Positions 18,960 to 28,422 of a stretch of DNA of 64,000 nt are shown one piece after another. The stretch covers positions 1 through 64,000 of the forward strand of contig JAEVEX010000006.1 of assembly GCA_016842085.1 (NCBI GenBank). The letters are read 5' to 3'. This stretch comes from Candidatus Thermoflexus tengchongensis (GTDB taxonomy: Bacteria; Chloroflexota; Anaerolineae; Thermoflexales; Thermoflexaceae). Under the pieces are notes generated by a model. The model did no database searches, was not told the origin of the DNA, and saw nothing but the letters and a program-made list of their open reading frames with translations. Every line of letters begins with the position of its first letter. Positions within the stretch are counted from its first letter, which is position 1. The position numbers and the translations under genes are program-made.

Positions 18960-19588
18960 GGATCACGCCCGCGCTCGGGGAAGGGGCGCAAGCGGAGCAC
19001 CAGGACGACGAAGGTGAGGGTGTGAGAGTCAACACGCCCGGTGACCTCCCAGCAGCCCTCGGTGGGGAAAATCAAGGTGGAGACCTGGAAGCCGGTGTCG
19101 CCATAGCCTGGCGGCACATGGGCCCGGAGGGGTGGAGCGGGGGCGTCCAGACGTCGCCCTTCGATCTGTAAGGTCCCGGTGATGCCCACGCGATCCCATC
19201 CCCACTTGATCGGGATCGAGCCATCGGGCAGAGGATACAGAGGAAGCAGGCTCCCAGGCCATTTCCCTATATCAATGGGCCACGGTCCAGGATACATATC
19301 CGTGGGCCACGCCCCACGATATCCTCGCTGCCGGGGAGCTTTAAAGACGAGCTTCCCGCCTTCTGGGATATGGGTGAACAGGGTTTGCTGGGGGTTGCTG
19401 TAGTTGCCCCCCACGCCCAGCGGAGGTTTGAGAAAAGTCATGGGAAGGCTGACGGGACAGGTGCGGACCAGGCGCTGGATCTCCGCCCAGGAGAGCTCTT
19501 TGGAGGCGTGGGGCGGTGGAGCCGTCTGACAGGCGACGATCCACCATCCCATCCAGCCGATCAGACCCAGCCGGAGGACCCGACGCAT
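18958..19588 (-). pseudogene. Truncated lipoprotein paralog fused out of frame to the thioredoxin-like fragment
   Basis: MRRVLRLGLIGWMGWWIVACQTAPPP...WGWDRVGITGTLQIEGRRLDAPAPPLRAHVPPGYGDTGFQVSTLIFPTEGCWEVTGRVDSHTLTFVVLVLRLRPF aligns with the 16004-16984 protein, whose C-terminal half is absent here. Confidence 0.55.
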
Positions 19589-20062
19589 GGCATGTCCGTC
19601 TCCGCATCGTTTTCAGGCGAGAGCCCCCGGATCCCAGGCCCGGGCGAGCATGGCCCCTAAGAACGCGATCCCCCAGCCGGTCCGGTGGTCGCCGCCCGAG
19701 GAACCCGCCATCCGAACGCTTGCCCGGAGAGCCCCCGCGAAAAGGACCCGGGCGTCCTCCTGGCCCCTGTTCGATTCCTGCTTCCCATGATAGCCCTTCC
19801 GTGGCCCTGGAGATCGATCGGGAAGGGAGCATCCGGTCCACCGGCCGGTGGACAAAGGATTCCCGGGAAATGGGAACACCCGATTCGTTCCCGGTGTTAT
19901 TGTTTCAGAGACGGGACGTGGGGACGCAAGGCGGCTGTGCCCTTGACGCCGGGGTCAAGCCTCCTCAAAAATAAGAAGGCCTGCGAAGCGAGACACCGCC
20001 CCGATCTTCGGAGAGCTTCCACCCTGTTGCTCCCTGAAAATCCCCACGGTCGGGAGGCGCGG

Positions 20063-20641
20063 TTGGAGCGGAAGGATCGGGCGCATCCGCCGGAGGGGCC
20101 GGATGAGGCGCTATGGGAAGAGGTGATCCGCCAGCATCAGGAGCCGGTCTTCCGGTTGCTCTATCTCATGCTGGGCGACGCCGAGGAGGCCGCCGATACG
20201 GCCCAGGAGACCTTCCTCCGGGCGTTCCGGGCCTGGGACCGTCGGGACCCGAACCGCCCGCTTCGTCCCTGGCTGCTCCGCATTGCTGTCCATCTGGCCC
20301 GGAACCGCCGCCGCGCCCTCGGGCGTTACTGGAGGGCCCTCCACCGCTGGGCCCGGCTCCAGGGCCCGCCCTCGGGAATGAGGGATGAAATCCTGGAGAC
20401 CGTCGCGCGGCAGGAGGAGGCGGAGCGCCTCTGGCGGGCGATCCGGCGTCTGGGGCTCATCGATCAGGAGACGATCTATCTGCGCTATTTCCTGGAGCTG
20501 TCCGAAGCGGAGATCGCTCAGGTCCAGAACGTGGCCATCGGCACGGTGAAATCCCGTCTGCATCGCGCGCTCCATCGATTGCGCGCCGTGGTGGAGCGGG
20601 AATTCCCCGACCTCATCGGCAGGCCTCATGGGGAGGGTTGA
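20063..20641 (+). CDS. ECF-type RNA polymerase sigma factor
   Basis: VIRQHQEPVFRLLYLMLGDAEEAADTAQETFLRAFRAWDRRDP...LSEAEIAQVQNVAIGTVKSRLHRALHRLR. Confidence 0.9.
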   Translation: MERKDRAHPPEGPDEALWEEVIRQHQEPVFRLLYLMLGDAEEAADTAQETFLRAFRAWDRRDPNRPLRPWLLRIAVHLARNRRRALGRYWRALHRWARLQGPPSGMRDEILETVARQEEAERLWRAIRRLGLIDQETIYLRYFLELSEAEIAQVQNVAIGTVKSRLHRALHRLRAVVEREFPDLIGRPHGEG

Positions 20642-20642
20642 G

Positions 20643-21419
20643 ATGGAGCCTCGTCCGCCTTCCGAATGGGAGGATCGCGTCCGGGAGCTCGCCCGGCAAT
20701 TCCCTTACCCTCCGGCTCCCGATCTCCGAAGCCGGATCCCGCGTCCCGGGGTGAGGCGGCCCCGGGGCCGGCGCTGGGCCTGGGCGGCTGGGGCCTTCGG
20801 CGCTTTCATGCTGGCGCTGGGGATCCTCCTGGCCTCCCCGGCCCGCGCAGGGCTCCTGGAGTTCCTCCAGATCGGAGCCGTGCGGATCCGGCTCCAGCCT
20901 CTCCCAACCCCATCGAAGCCGGGCGCAACTCCCACGCCGGCCGCTGAGGCCGTCCCGGAGACCCGCATGCCGGGGATCCTGGACCTGGCGGGGGAGACGA
21001 CCCTGGAGGCGGCGCAGGCCCGCGTGCCCTTCCCCATTCGTCTGCCCACCTATCCGCCGGATCTCGGGCGCCCGGATCATGTTTATCTGCAAGGCATGGG
21101 CGGGCCGGCGGTGATCCTGGTGTGGCGGGATCCCATGCGGCCGGATCGAATCCGGCTCGCCCTGTTCGAGATCGGCCCGGGAGCGCTGATCGAAAAGATC
21201 ACGCCGCGGGTGCTCACCGCCACCACCGTGCATGGCCGGCCGGCCCTGTGGGCGGAAGGCCCTTACCTCCTGCAGACCCGATCCGGCGGCTGGGAGCTGC
21301 GGCGGCTGGTGGAAGGCCATGTGCTCCTCTGGACCGAGGGGGAGGTGACTTACCGGTTGGAGACTGATCTGGGGATGGAGGAAGCCGTGCGGATCGCGGA
21401 GTCTCTGTCCGCTCCGTAG
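20643..21419 (+). CDS. Putative anti-sigma factor/DUF4367-like membrane protein
   Basis: Directly downstream of sigma factor, one TM helix (AWAAGAFGAFMLALGILLASPARA), C-terminal extracytoplasmic domain. Confidence 0.6.
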   Translation: MEPRPPSEWEDRVRELARQFPYPPAPDLRSRIPRPGVRRPRGRRWAWAAGAFGAFMLALGILLASPARAGLLEFLQIGAVRIRLQPLPTPSKPGATPTPAAEAVPETRMPGILDLAGETTLEAAQARVPFPIRLPTYPPDLGRPDHVYLQGMGGPAVILVWRDPMRPDRIRLALFEIGPGALIEKITPRVLTATTVHGRPALWAEGPYLLQTRSGGWELRRLVEGHVLLWTEGEVTYRLETDLGMEEAVRIAESLSAP

Positions 21420-21595
21420 CGTTCATCCGGGATCTTCCCGGAGCGGACCCCAGAATGTATTTTTCCCCCAGGGAAAAGTGGCCGCTATCCTGCGCCCCGA
21501 TTACAATAATCCCGGTTATCCGAAATCCGGGCGCTCCTTCCGCCTCGGAGGAGTTTTCCGGCCCGGGTGGATCTGAACCCCTCAGGAGGTGTCGC

Positions 21596-22132
21596 ATGGC
21601 CGTGGAGCGCTTTGGGGCGGTCACGTTTCGCGGCAAGCCGTTGACGGTGATCGGGGAGCCCCTGCGGGTGGGCGATCCGGCCCCCGATGTGGAGCTGGTG
21701 GCCCCTGATCTGAGCCCCTTCCGGATCCGCAGCACCGACGGCAAGATCCGCATCCTCAGCGTGGTTCCCTCCCTGGACACCGGGGTGTGCGATGCCCAGA
21801 CCCGCCGGTTCGACCAGGAGGTGGCCCAGTTTGGAGATGAGGTCGTGCTGATCACCGTCAGCGCCGATCTCCCCTTCGCCCAGCGCCGCTGGGCCGCCGA
21901 GGCCAACGCCCAGCACGTGATCCTGGCCTCGGATCATCGGGAGATGGCCTTCGGGCAGGCCTACGGGACATGGGTGAAAGAGCTGCGCCTGGAGCAGCGG
22001 GCGGTCTTCGTGCTGGACCGCGATGGGACGATCCGATATGCGGAATATGTCCCCGAGATCGCCCAGCACCCGAACTACGACGCTGTCCTCGAGGCAGTCC
22101 GCACCCTGGTAGGCCAGCCGGAGCCCCGCTGA
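21596..22132 (+). CDS. tpx: Thiol peroxidase (Tpx-type peroxiredoxin)
   Basis: VTFRGKPLTVIGEPLRVGDPAPDVELVAPDL...VPSLDTGVCDAQTRRFDQE...SADLPFAQRRW. Confidence 0.93.
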   Translation: MAVERFGAVTFRGKPLTVIGEPLRVGDPAPDVELVAPDLSPFRIRSTDGKIRILSVVPSLDTGVCDAQTRRFDQEVAQFGDEVVLITVSADLPFAQRRWAAEANAQHVILASDHREMAFGQAYGTWVKELRLEQRAVFVLDRDGTIRYAEYVPEIAQHPNYDAVLEAVRTLVGQPEPR

Positions 22133-22289
22133 CCGGAAGCCTCCGTCCCAACCTCAAGGGGAGGGGGATGGCGCGGCCGTCTCCCTCCCCCCTTCTCCCT
22201 GAGCCTCCCTCGAGCCTGATCCGATTGGAAAGGAACAAAGGGCCGTGCTATGCTGAGGAATTGGCCCATCCCAGTGAGAAGGCGGCCTT

Positions 22290-25202
22290 GTGGCCATGGC
22301 GAAGGGGAAGATCATCGTTCGCGGTGCCCGCGAGCACAACCTCAAGAACATCACGGTGGAGATCCCTCGCGAGAAGCTCGTGGTCATCACCGGCCTCTCC
22401 GGCTCCGGGAAATCCAGCCTGGCCTTCGACACCCTCTACGCCGAGGGCCAGCGGCGATACGTGGAGTCTCTCTCCGCCTACGCTCGACAGTTCCTGGGGC
22501 TGATGGAAAAGCCGGATGTGGATCAGATCGAGGGGCTCTCGCCGGCCATCTCCATTGACCAGCGGGGGGCATCCCACAACCCCCGCTCCACCGTGGGGAC
22601 GGTGACGGAGGTCTACGATTACCTCCGCCTGCTCTTCGCTCGCGCTGGGATCCCCCATTGCCCCCGCTGTGGTCGCGAGGTCCAGAAGCAGAGCCCCGAG
22701 CAGATCGTGGAGGCCATCCTCGCCCTCCCGGAGGGCTCCCGCATTCTGATCCTGGGCCCGGTGGTGCGGGGCCGCAAGGGCCACCACGGCCCGGTCTTCG
22801 AGGAGCTCCGTCGTATGGGCTTCGTCCGCGCCCGGGTGGACGGGGTCATCCGGGATCTGGATGAGCCCATTGAGCTGGATCGCTACAGGATCCACCACAT
22901 CGAGGCGGTGGTGGATCGCCTGGTCGTGCGCCGGGACGGGGCGGATCGCTCCCGCCTGCAGGATTCCGTGGAGACCGCCTTGCGGCTGGGGGATGGGCTG
23001 GTGATTGTGCACAACGCCTCGGCGGAGCCGCCGGAGGACCTGTTGTTCAGTGAGCACTTCGCATGCCCCTACTGCAACATCAGCCTGCCCGAGCTGGAGC
23101 CTCGCCTGTTCTCCTTCAACAGCCCGAAGGGCGCCTGCCCAACCTGCGAGGGCCTCGGGGTGCAGCTGGAGCTGGATCCGGACCTGCTCATCCCGAACAA
23201 GGACCTCTCCCTGGCGGAGGGGGCGATCGTCGCCTGGGGTGGAGAGGATGAGGGCGGCTACTACTGGCAGCTGCTGGAAGCGGCCTGCCGGGCCTTCGGC
23301 ATTCCCACCGACGTGCCGGTGCGGGCCCTTTCCCCCGAGCAGCTGCATCTCCTTCTGTATGGCGCCGGCGAAGGCGTGCGGGTTCCGGTTCGCTATCAGG
23401 CCCGGGATGGGAGCTGGCGGGTTTATGAAGCGCCCTTCGAAGGGGTGATCCCCAACCTGCGCCGCCGGTATGAGGAGAGCACTTCGGATTACTTCCGGGC
23501 GCGGGTGGAGGGATGGATGAGCGAGCGGCCATGCCCGGCCTGCGGCGGAGCGCGGCTGCGTCCGGAGGCCCTGGCCGTTACGGTGGCCGGCAAAAACATT
23601 TACGAAGTCACCCGGATGTCCGTCGTCGAGGCCATGCGCTGGATCGAGGCGCTGCGCGGGGACAGCGGGCAGCCGCCGCTGCTCTCCGAGCGCCAGCGGG
23701 CCATCGTGGGCCAGGTGCTGCAGGAGCTGCACAACCGGCTGCGCTTCATGGTGGACGTGGGCCTGGATTACCTCACGCTGGATCGGCCGACGGCGACCCT
23801 GTCGGGGGGCGAGGCGCAGCGCATCCGCCTGGCCACCCAGATCGGGAGCCAGCTCACCGGCGTGCTCTATGTGCTGGACGAGCCGAGCATCGGCCTGCAC
23901 CCGCGGGATAACGAGCGTCTGATCCGGACCCTGAAACGGCTCCGCGATCTGGGGAACACGGTGCTGGTGGTGGAGCACGACGAGGCCATGATCCGGGCCG
24001 CTGACTGGGTGATCGACCTGGGGCCGGGGGCCGGAGAGCATGGAGGGTATGTGGTGGCCCAGGGTCCGGTAGAGGCGATCATGCGCAATCGCCAATCCCT
24101 CACCGGGGCTTATCTGGCTGGTCGATTCACCATCCCGATCCCGGCCCGCCGTCGCCCGGGCAACGGGCGCTTCCTGATCGTCCGGGGAGCCCGGGAACAC
24201 AACCTGAAGAACATCGACGTGCGCTTCCCCCTGGGGTGCTTCATCTGCGTGACCGGCGTCTCAGGCTCCGGCAAGAGCACCCTGGTGGTGGAGATCCTCT
24301 ACAAGCGTCTGGCTCAGATCCTCTACGGCGCCCGCGACCCGGCGGGGGCCCATGAGGCGATCGAGGGCGTCGAGTTCATTGATAAAGTGATCAACATCGA
24401 TCAGTCTCCGATCGGGCGGACCCCTCGTTCCAACCCGGCGACCTACACCGGGGTGTTCACGGATATCCGGGATCTCTTCGCCAGCCTGCCGGAGAGCAAG
24501 CTGCGGGGGTATGGTCCGGGGCGCTTCTCCTTCAACGTGAAGGGTGGTCGCTGCGAGGCGTGCGAGGGCCAGGGGCAGATCCAGATCGAGATGCAATTTC
24601 TCCCCGATGTGTTTGTGACCTGCGAGGTGTGTCGGGGAGCGCGCTTCAACAAGGAGACGCTGCAGATCCGCTATCGGGGGAAGAACATCGCCGATGTGCT
24701 GAACATGACCGTGGATGAAGCCTATGAGTTCTTCGAGGCCTTCCCCACGATCCGGCGGAAGCTCCAGACCCTGCGGGATGTGGGGCTGGGTTACATCCGG
24801 CTGGGCCAGCCGGCGCCGACCCTCTCCGGCGGCGAGGCGCAGCGGGTCAAGCTGGCGAAGGAGCTCTCCCGCCGGCCGACCGGCCATACCCTCTACATCC
24901 TGGATGAACCCACCGTGGGCCTCCATGCGGCCGATGTCCAGAAATTGATCGATGTCCTGCAGCGTTTTGTGGACCAGGGCCATACGGTGATCGTCATCGA
25001 GCACAATCTGGATGTCATCAAAGTGGCCGACTGGATCATCGATCTGGGTCCGGAGGGGGGAGAGCAAGGCGGATATGTGGTGGCGGAAGGCACTCCCGAG
25101 GAGATCGCCCGGATGGAGGCTTCGTATACAGGCCAGTTCCTGCGTCGGATCCTTCGAGGAGGCAATGTTTCCCCCAACGGACGTCGGCGCGGGAAGCGTT
25201 GA
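22290..25202 (+). CDS. uvrA: Excinuclease ABC subunit A (possible start 22296)
   Basis: [63 protein letters not shown]; two ABC domains, zinc modules. Confidence 0.98.
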   Translation: MAMAKGKIIVRGAREHNLKNITVEIPREKLVVITGLSGSGKSSLAFDTLYAEGQRRYVESLSAYARQFLGLMEKPDVDQIEGLSPAISIDQRGASHNPRSTVGTVTEVYDYLRLLFARAGIPHCPRCGREVQKQSPEQIVEAILALPEGSRILILGPVVRGRKGHHGPVFEELRRMGFVRARVDGVIRDLDEPIELDRYRIHHIEAVVDRLVVRRDGADRSRLQDSVETALRLGDGLVIVHNASAEPPEDLLFSEHFACPYCNISLPELEPRLFSFNSPKGACPTCEGLGVQLELDPDLLIPNKDLSLAEGAIVAWGGEDEGGYYWQLLEAACRAFGIPTDVPVRALSPEQLHLLLYGAGEGVRVPVRYQARDGSWRVYEAPFEGVIPNLRRRYEESTSDYFRARVEGWMSERPCPACGGARLRPEALAVTVAGKNIYEVTRMSVVEAMRWIEALRGDSGQPPLLSERQRAIVGQVLQELHNRLRFMVDVGLDYLTLDRPTATLSGGEAQRIRLATQIGSQLTGVLYVLDEPSIGLHPRDNERLIRTLKRLRDLGNTVLVVEHDEAMIRAADWVIDLGPGAGEHGGYVVAQGPVEAIMRNRQSLTGAYLAGRFTIPIPARRRPGNGRFLIVRGAREHNLKNIDVRFPLGCFICVTGVSGSGKSTLVVEILYKRLAQILYGARDPAGAHEAIEGVEFIDKVINIDQSPIGRTPRSNPATYTGVFTDIRDLFASLPESKLRGYGPGRFSFNVKGGRCEACEGQGQIQIEMQFLPDVFVTCEVCRGARFNKETLQIRYRGKNIADVLNMTVDEAYEFFEAFPTIRRKLQTLRDVGLGYIRLGQPAPTLSGGEAQRVKLAKELSRRPTGHTLYILDEPTVGLHAADVQKLIDVLQRFVDQGHTVIVIEHNLDVIKVADWIIDLGPEGGEQGGYVVAEGTPEEIARMEASYTGQFLRRILRGGNVSPNGRRRGKR

Positions 25203-25208
25203 AAAAAC

Positions 25209-25240
25209 GGGGGGTGGGCTGCAAAGCGGCCCACCCCCAC
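25209..25240. terminator. Stem-loop downstream of uvrA
   Basis: GGGGGTGGGC...GCCCACCCCC inverted repeat right after the uvrA stop. Confidence 0.5.
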
Positions 25241-25243
25241 GCT

Positions 25244-25570
25244 TTATGAGACTGCTGGGATTTCCTCTGTTGGTGGCGCCCGTTCCCCGCGGCCGGTCAC
25301 CAGCGCGATCCCCATTTGCTCAGCCATAACCTCACAGCTGGGATCCGCGTGGATCCCATAGGTGTAGACCAGACAAGGTCCGGTGATGCCGGCCTCGGCG
25401 AGGCGTTTGCGGAATCCTTCCGACCGCATCCGGTTGGCCCACGCCTGGATAGCCCGAGGACTTTGTCGGGCCTTTGCCTCCACGACCGCCCACAGGATCC
25501 GCTGATCCGGCGCCTGCACGGGGATCACCGCATCGACTTCCGTTTCGTGATTCATCGTCATTGATTTCAC
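25244..25570 (-). pseudogene. Fragment of a PD-(D/E)XK nuclease-like (DUF3782-type) protein
   Basis: EVDAVIPVQAPDQRILWAVVEAKARQSPRAIQAWANRM...LVYTYGIHADPSCEVMAEQMGIALV; D...ExK core but short, apparently lacking an N-terminal coiled coil. Confidence 0.4.
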
Positions 25571-25701
25571 CCCTACTGGAAATCCCCGGTGTTGAAGGAC
25601 ACAAACTACCCCCGCGTCTGGATGATCGAGGGGCTTGTCAGCTCCAGGCGGCCCCTTTTATATTATGGGCGTCATTCATATGGATCGGGAGGGACTTCTC
25701 C

Positions 25702-26460
25702 ATGATCCCCAATCAGGCCCTGCGTCGGTTACGGAAGGGAGAGGCGACTGTTGGTGCCTGGCTGGGCCTGGGCAGCCCATATGCGGCCGCCCTGATGGCC
25801 CGTATGGGATTTGACTGGCTGGTGGTGGATACGGAGCACAGCCCCTTCGGTTACGATGCGATGGCCCAGAGTGTGATGGCCATCCTCCCCACGGGCACTG
25901 CACCTCTGGTCCGTGTTCCATGGAACGATCTGGTCTGGGTCAAGCTGGCCCTGGACACGGGAGCGCTGGGGATTGTGGTGCCCATGGTCATGAGCGGGGA
26001 AGAGGCTCGACGGGCGGCGGAGGCCGCCCGCTTCCCACCTCGCGGGATCCGCTCGGTGGGGGCCTGGCTGGGACCCCGCCTGCATGGGGAGGATTACCTC
26101 CAGGCCATCGATGAGGAGATCCTGGTGGTGGTCCAGATCGAGCACATCCGGGCGGTGGAACGGGCGGAGGAGATCTGCACGGCGGAGGGGGTGGATGTGG
26201 TCTTCATCGGCCCCAACGACCTGGCTTCCTCGATGGGCCTGCGGGGGACCGATTTTCGGGAGAACCCTGCCTGGGAGGAGGCGGTCCAGACCGTCCTGCG
26301 GGCTGCCCAGCAGGCTGGCCGGCCGGTCGGGATGATGTGTATGTCCATTGAGGAAGCCCTGCAGCGACGGGCCCAGGGGTTCCAGTTCCTGGCGGTTGCT
26401 TCTGATGCTCGTTACATCGAGCAGATGGCCCGGGAGATCCTGCAGCGGTGGCGGGCGTGA
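25702..26460 (+). CDS. HpcH/HpaI aldolase family protein
   Basis: GAWLGLGSPYAAALMARMGFDWLVVDTEHSPFGY...PLVRVPWND...IEHIRAVERAEEICTAEGVDVVFIGPNDLASSMG. Confidence 0.93.
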   Translation: MIPNQALRRLRKGEATVGAWLGLGSPYAAALMARMGFDWLVVDTEHSPFGYDAMAQSVMAILPTGTAPLVRVPWNDLVWVKLALDTGALGIVVPMVMSGEEARRAAEAARFPPRGIRSVGAWLGPRLHGEDYLQAIDEEILVVVQIEHIRAVERAEEICTAEGVDVVFIGPNDLASSMGLRGTDFRENPAWEEAVQTVLRAAQQAGRPVGMMCMSIEEALQRRAQGFQFLAVASDARYIEQMAREILQRWRA

Positions 26461-26521
26461 ACGCTCTACGTATAGAACCTCAACGCAACCGGGCCCGGCG
26501 GCCTTCGCCGGGCCCGGTCTG

Positions 26522-26593
26522 CTGGGGAGGGAGGACTCGAACCTCCACCCTCGGCTCCAAAGGCCGGTGTCCTGCCCCTTAGACGACTCCCCA
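26522..26593 (-). tRNA. trnQ: tRNA-Gln (TTG)
   Basis: Reverse complement TGGGGAGTCGTCTAAGGGGCAGGACACCGGCCTTTGGAGCCGAGGGTGGAGGTTCGAGTCCTCCCTCCCCAG; anticodon loop CTTTGGA. Confidence 0.92.
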
Positions 26594-26647
26594 GCGCTTC
26601 TCTCCCATTATAGCGCGCTCAGGAAGGCCACGCCACTCAGGGTGCAG

Positions 26648-27141
26648 CTTTTGGAGCTTTTGGAGTGCGGTGCCTGGGCACCGCTTTGCACTCCCAAGGG
26701 CGGCGTCGAGCCGCCGCTTTTGGAGCTTTTGGAGTGCGGTGCCTGGGCACCGCTTTGGACTCCAAGAGCGGCGTCGAGCCGCCGCATTCCTAAAAGAACG
26801 TGCGGTGCCTGGGCACCGCTTTGGACTCCCAAGGGCGGCGTCGAGCCGCCGCTTTTGGAGCTTTTGGAGCTTTTGGAGTGCGGTGCCTGGGCACCGCTTT
26901 GGACTCCAAGAGCGGCGTCGAGCCGCCGCATTCCTAAAAGAACGTGCGGTGCCTGGGCACCGCTTTGCACTCCCAAGGGCGGCGTCGAGCCGCCGCTTTT
27001 GGAGCTTTTGGAGTGCGGTGCCTGGGCACCGCTTTGGACTCCAAGAGCGGCGTCGAGCCGCCGCATTCCTAAAAGAACGTGCGGTGCCTGGGCACCGCTT
27101 TGGACTCCCAAGGGCGGCGTCGAGCCGTCGCACTCCTAAAA
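26648..27141. repeat. Seven-unit palindromic repeat array in two alternating unit types
   Basis: Seven copies of GTGCGGTGCCTGGGCACCGCTTTG[CG]ACTCC...GGCGTCGAGCC; linkers alternate between (TTTTGGAGC)n and ATTCCTAAAAGAAC. Confidence 0.95.
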
Positions 27142-27152
27142 GAAAGAAAGAA

Positions 27153-27644
27153 TCAGGGGGCCATCTCCTTCACGGGCACGAGGACAGGGATCTCGCCGCT
27201 CCGCTCGAACCGGAGCGTCATGGTGAACGTCTCCCCCACCTGGAGATCGCGTTTCAGCCCGATCAGCATGACATGAAGCCCGCGGGGCTTAAACTCCACC
27301 CGTCCCCGGGCCGGGATCTCCACGCGGGGGACCGGCTGCATCTTCGCTACATCCCCTTCCATCCGGGTTTCATGGAGCTCCGCCCTTTCGGCCACACCGG
27401 AGGCAGCGCCGATCAGCGCATCGGGCTGATCGCCGTCGTTTACCACCACAAAGTAGACGGCGCTGGTGCTCTCCCCCCCATGGCTCATCCCCTGCCCCAT
27501 TTCATGGCCTATCCCCATCGCCCCGGGGCGAGCCCAGGCATCCTGAACGCGAATCCTCGGGCCGGTGGCCGCTGGAGCCGCGCATGCGGCGACGACAAGG
27601 CCGAGCAGCATCGCGATTGAACGGATGATCCTCGAAGGGAACAT
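27153..27644 (-). CDS. PCu(A)C-family copper chaperone lipoprotein
   Basis: VVAACAAPA lipobox; AVYFVVVNDGDQPDALIGAASGVAERAELHETRMEGDVAKMQPV...FKPRGLHVMLIGLK. Confidence 0.92.
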   Translation of the reverse strand: MFPSRIIRSIAMLLGLVVAACAAPAATGPRIRVQDAWARPGAMGIGHEMGQGMSHGGESTSAVYFVVVNDGDQPDALIGAASGVAERAELHETRMEGDVAKMQPVPRVEIPARGRVEFKPRGLHVMLIGLKRDLQVGETFTMTLRFERSGEIPVLVPVKEMAP

Positions 27645-27680
27645 GCTTTTCCCCCGAATGAGATGAGAGAGCGAAACCGA

Positions 27681-28340
27681 TCAAGAGCCGGAGCGCTCCC
27701 GCACCAGGCGTCGGATTTTCTCCATCGCGTCCTTCAGCTCGGTTCGGCTTCCCGGCAGAAGCGCCCGCACCCGCCCCTGGCGGTCCACCAGGAAGATGCG
27801 ATCGGTGTGGTTGATGAAGTAAGTCACCTCGTTGCTGGAGGCCTCGGGTGTCGCCGCAGCGGGCGTGCCGTGGATGACATACACTCGCTCCGTGTAGATC
27901 CCCAGGACCTCCGTCAGGTGGCGGATGGTGGACGGATCCCCGGTGAGGAAAGCCCAGTTCGTGAAATCCACCTTACGGGCCCGGGCGTAGCGGCGCAGGA
28001 CCTCCGGCGTGTCCCGTTCGGGATCAAAGGTGATGGTGACGAAGAAAACCTGATCCGACAGACCCTCGGCGGCGACCTGTTCCTGGATCTCCCGCATCCG
28101 GGCGGTGATCAGGGGGCAGACATCCGGGCAATGGGTGTAGATCATCCCCAGGACCACCACCTTGCCCCGGGTCTGGCCCAGCCAGAAGGTGTGGCCCTCC
28201 TGGTCCGTGAACGGCCAGTCCGGGATGGTCATATAGACCGGGAGGGATTCCGCCCGGGCGTCCAGGGCGATCTTCACGGCCCCCGCAGCGGCGACAAAAA
28301 GCAGGCCAATTCCAACTCCCAACCAGAACCAGCGCGGCAT
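27681..28340 (-). CDS. SCO1/SenC-family copper-binding protein
   Basis: PFTDQEGHTFWLGQTRGKVVVLGMIYTHCPDVCPLITARM; CxxxC. Confidence 0.93.
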   Translation of the reverse strand: MPRWFWLGVGIGLLFVAAAGAVKIALDARAESLPVYMTIPDWPFTDQEGHTFWLGQTRGKVVVLGMIYTHCPDVCPLITARMREIQEQVAAEGLSDQVFFVTITFDPERDTPEVLRRYARARKVDFTNWAFLTGDPSTIRHLTEVLGIYTERVYVIHGTPAAATPEASSNEVTYFINHTDRIFLVDRQGRVRALLPGSRTELKDAMEKIRRLVRERSGS

Positions 28341-28422
28341 TCTATTCAGGCCTCCTTGTGGGACCAGCCCCAGGGAATCCTTCGCTTCTCCTTATGGCCT
28401 GAAGGACCACATTACCTGAATT

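Noticed and set aside
22248-24200. 650-aa minus-strand ORF
   Set aside because: Exactly antisense to uvrA; no recognisable domain; shadow ORF.
26348-27139. ORFs running through the repeat array on both strands (263, 184, 167, 316 aa)
   Set aside because: Repetitive peptide output (GAWAPLWTPKGG..., RRLDAALGSPKRCPGTA...) simply reflects the DNA repeat; frames cross the tRNA or PCu(A)C gene.
26648-27141. CRISPR array
   Set aside because: Repeats are themselves palindromic units with recurring linkers, no unique spacers and no cas genes.
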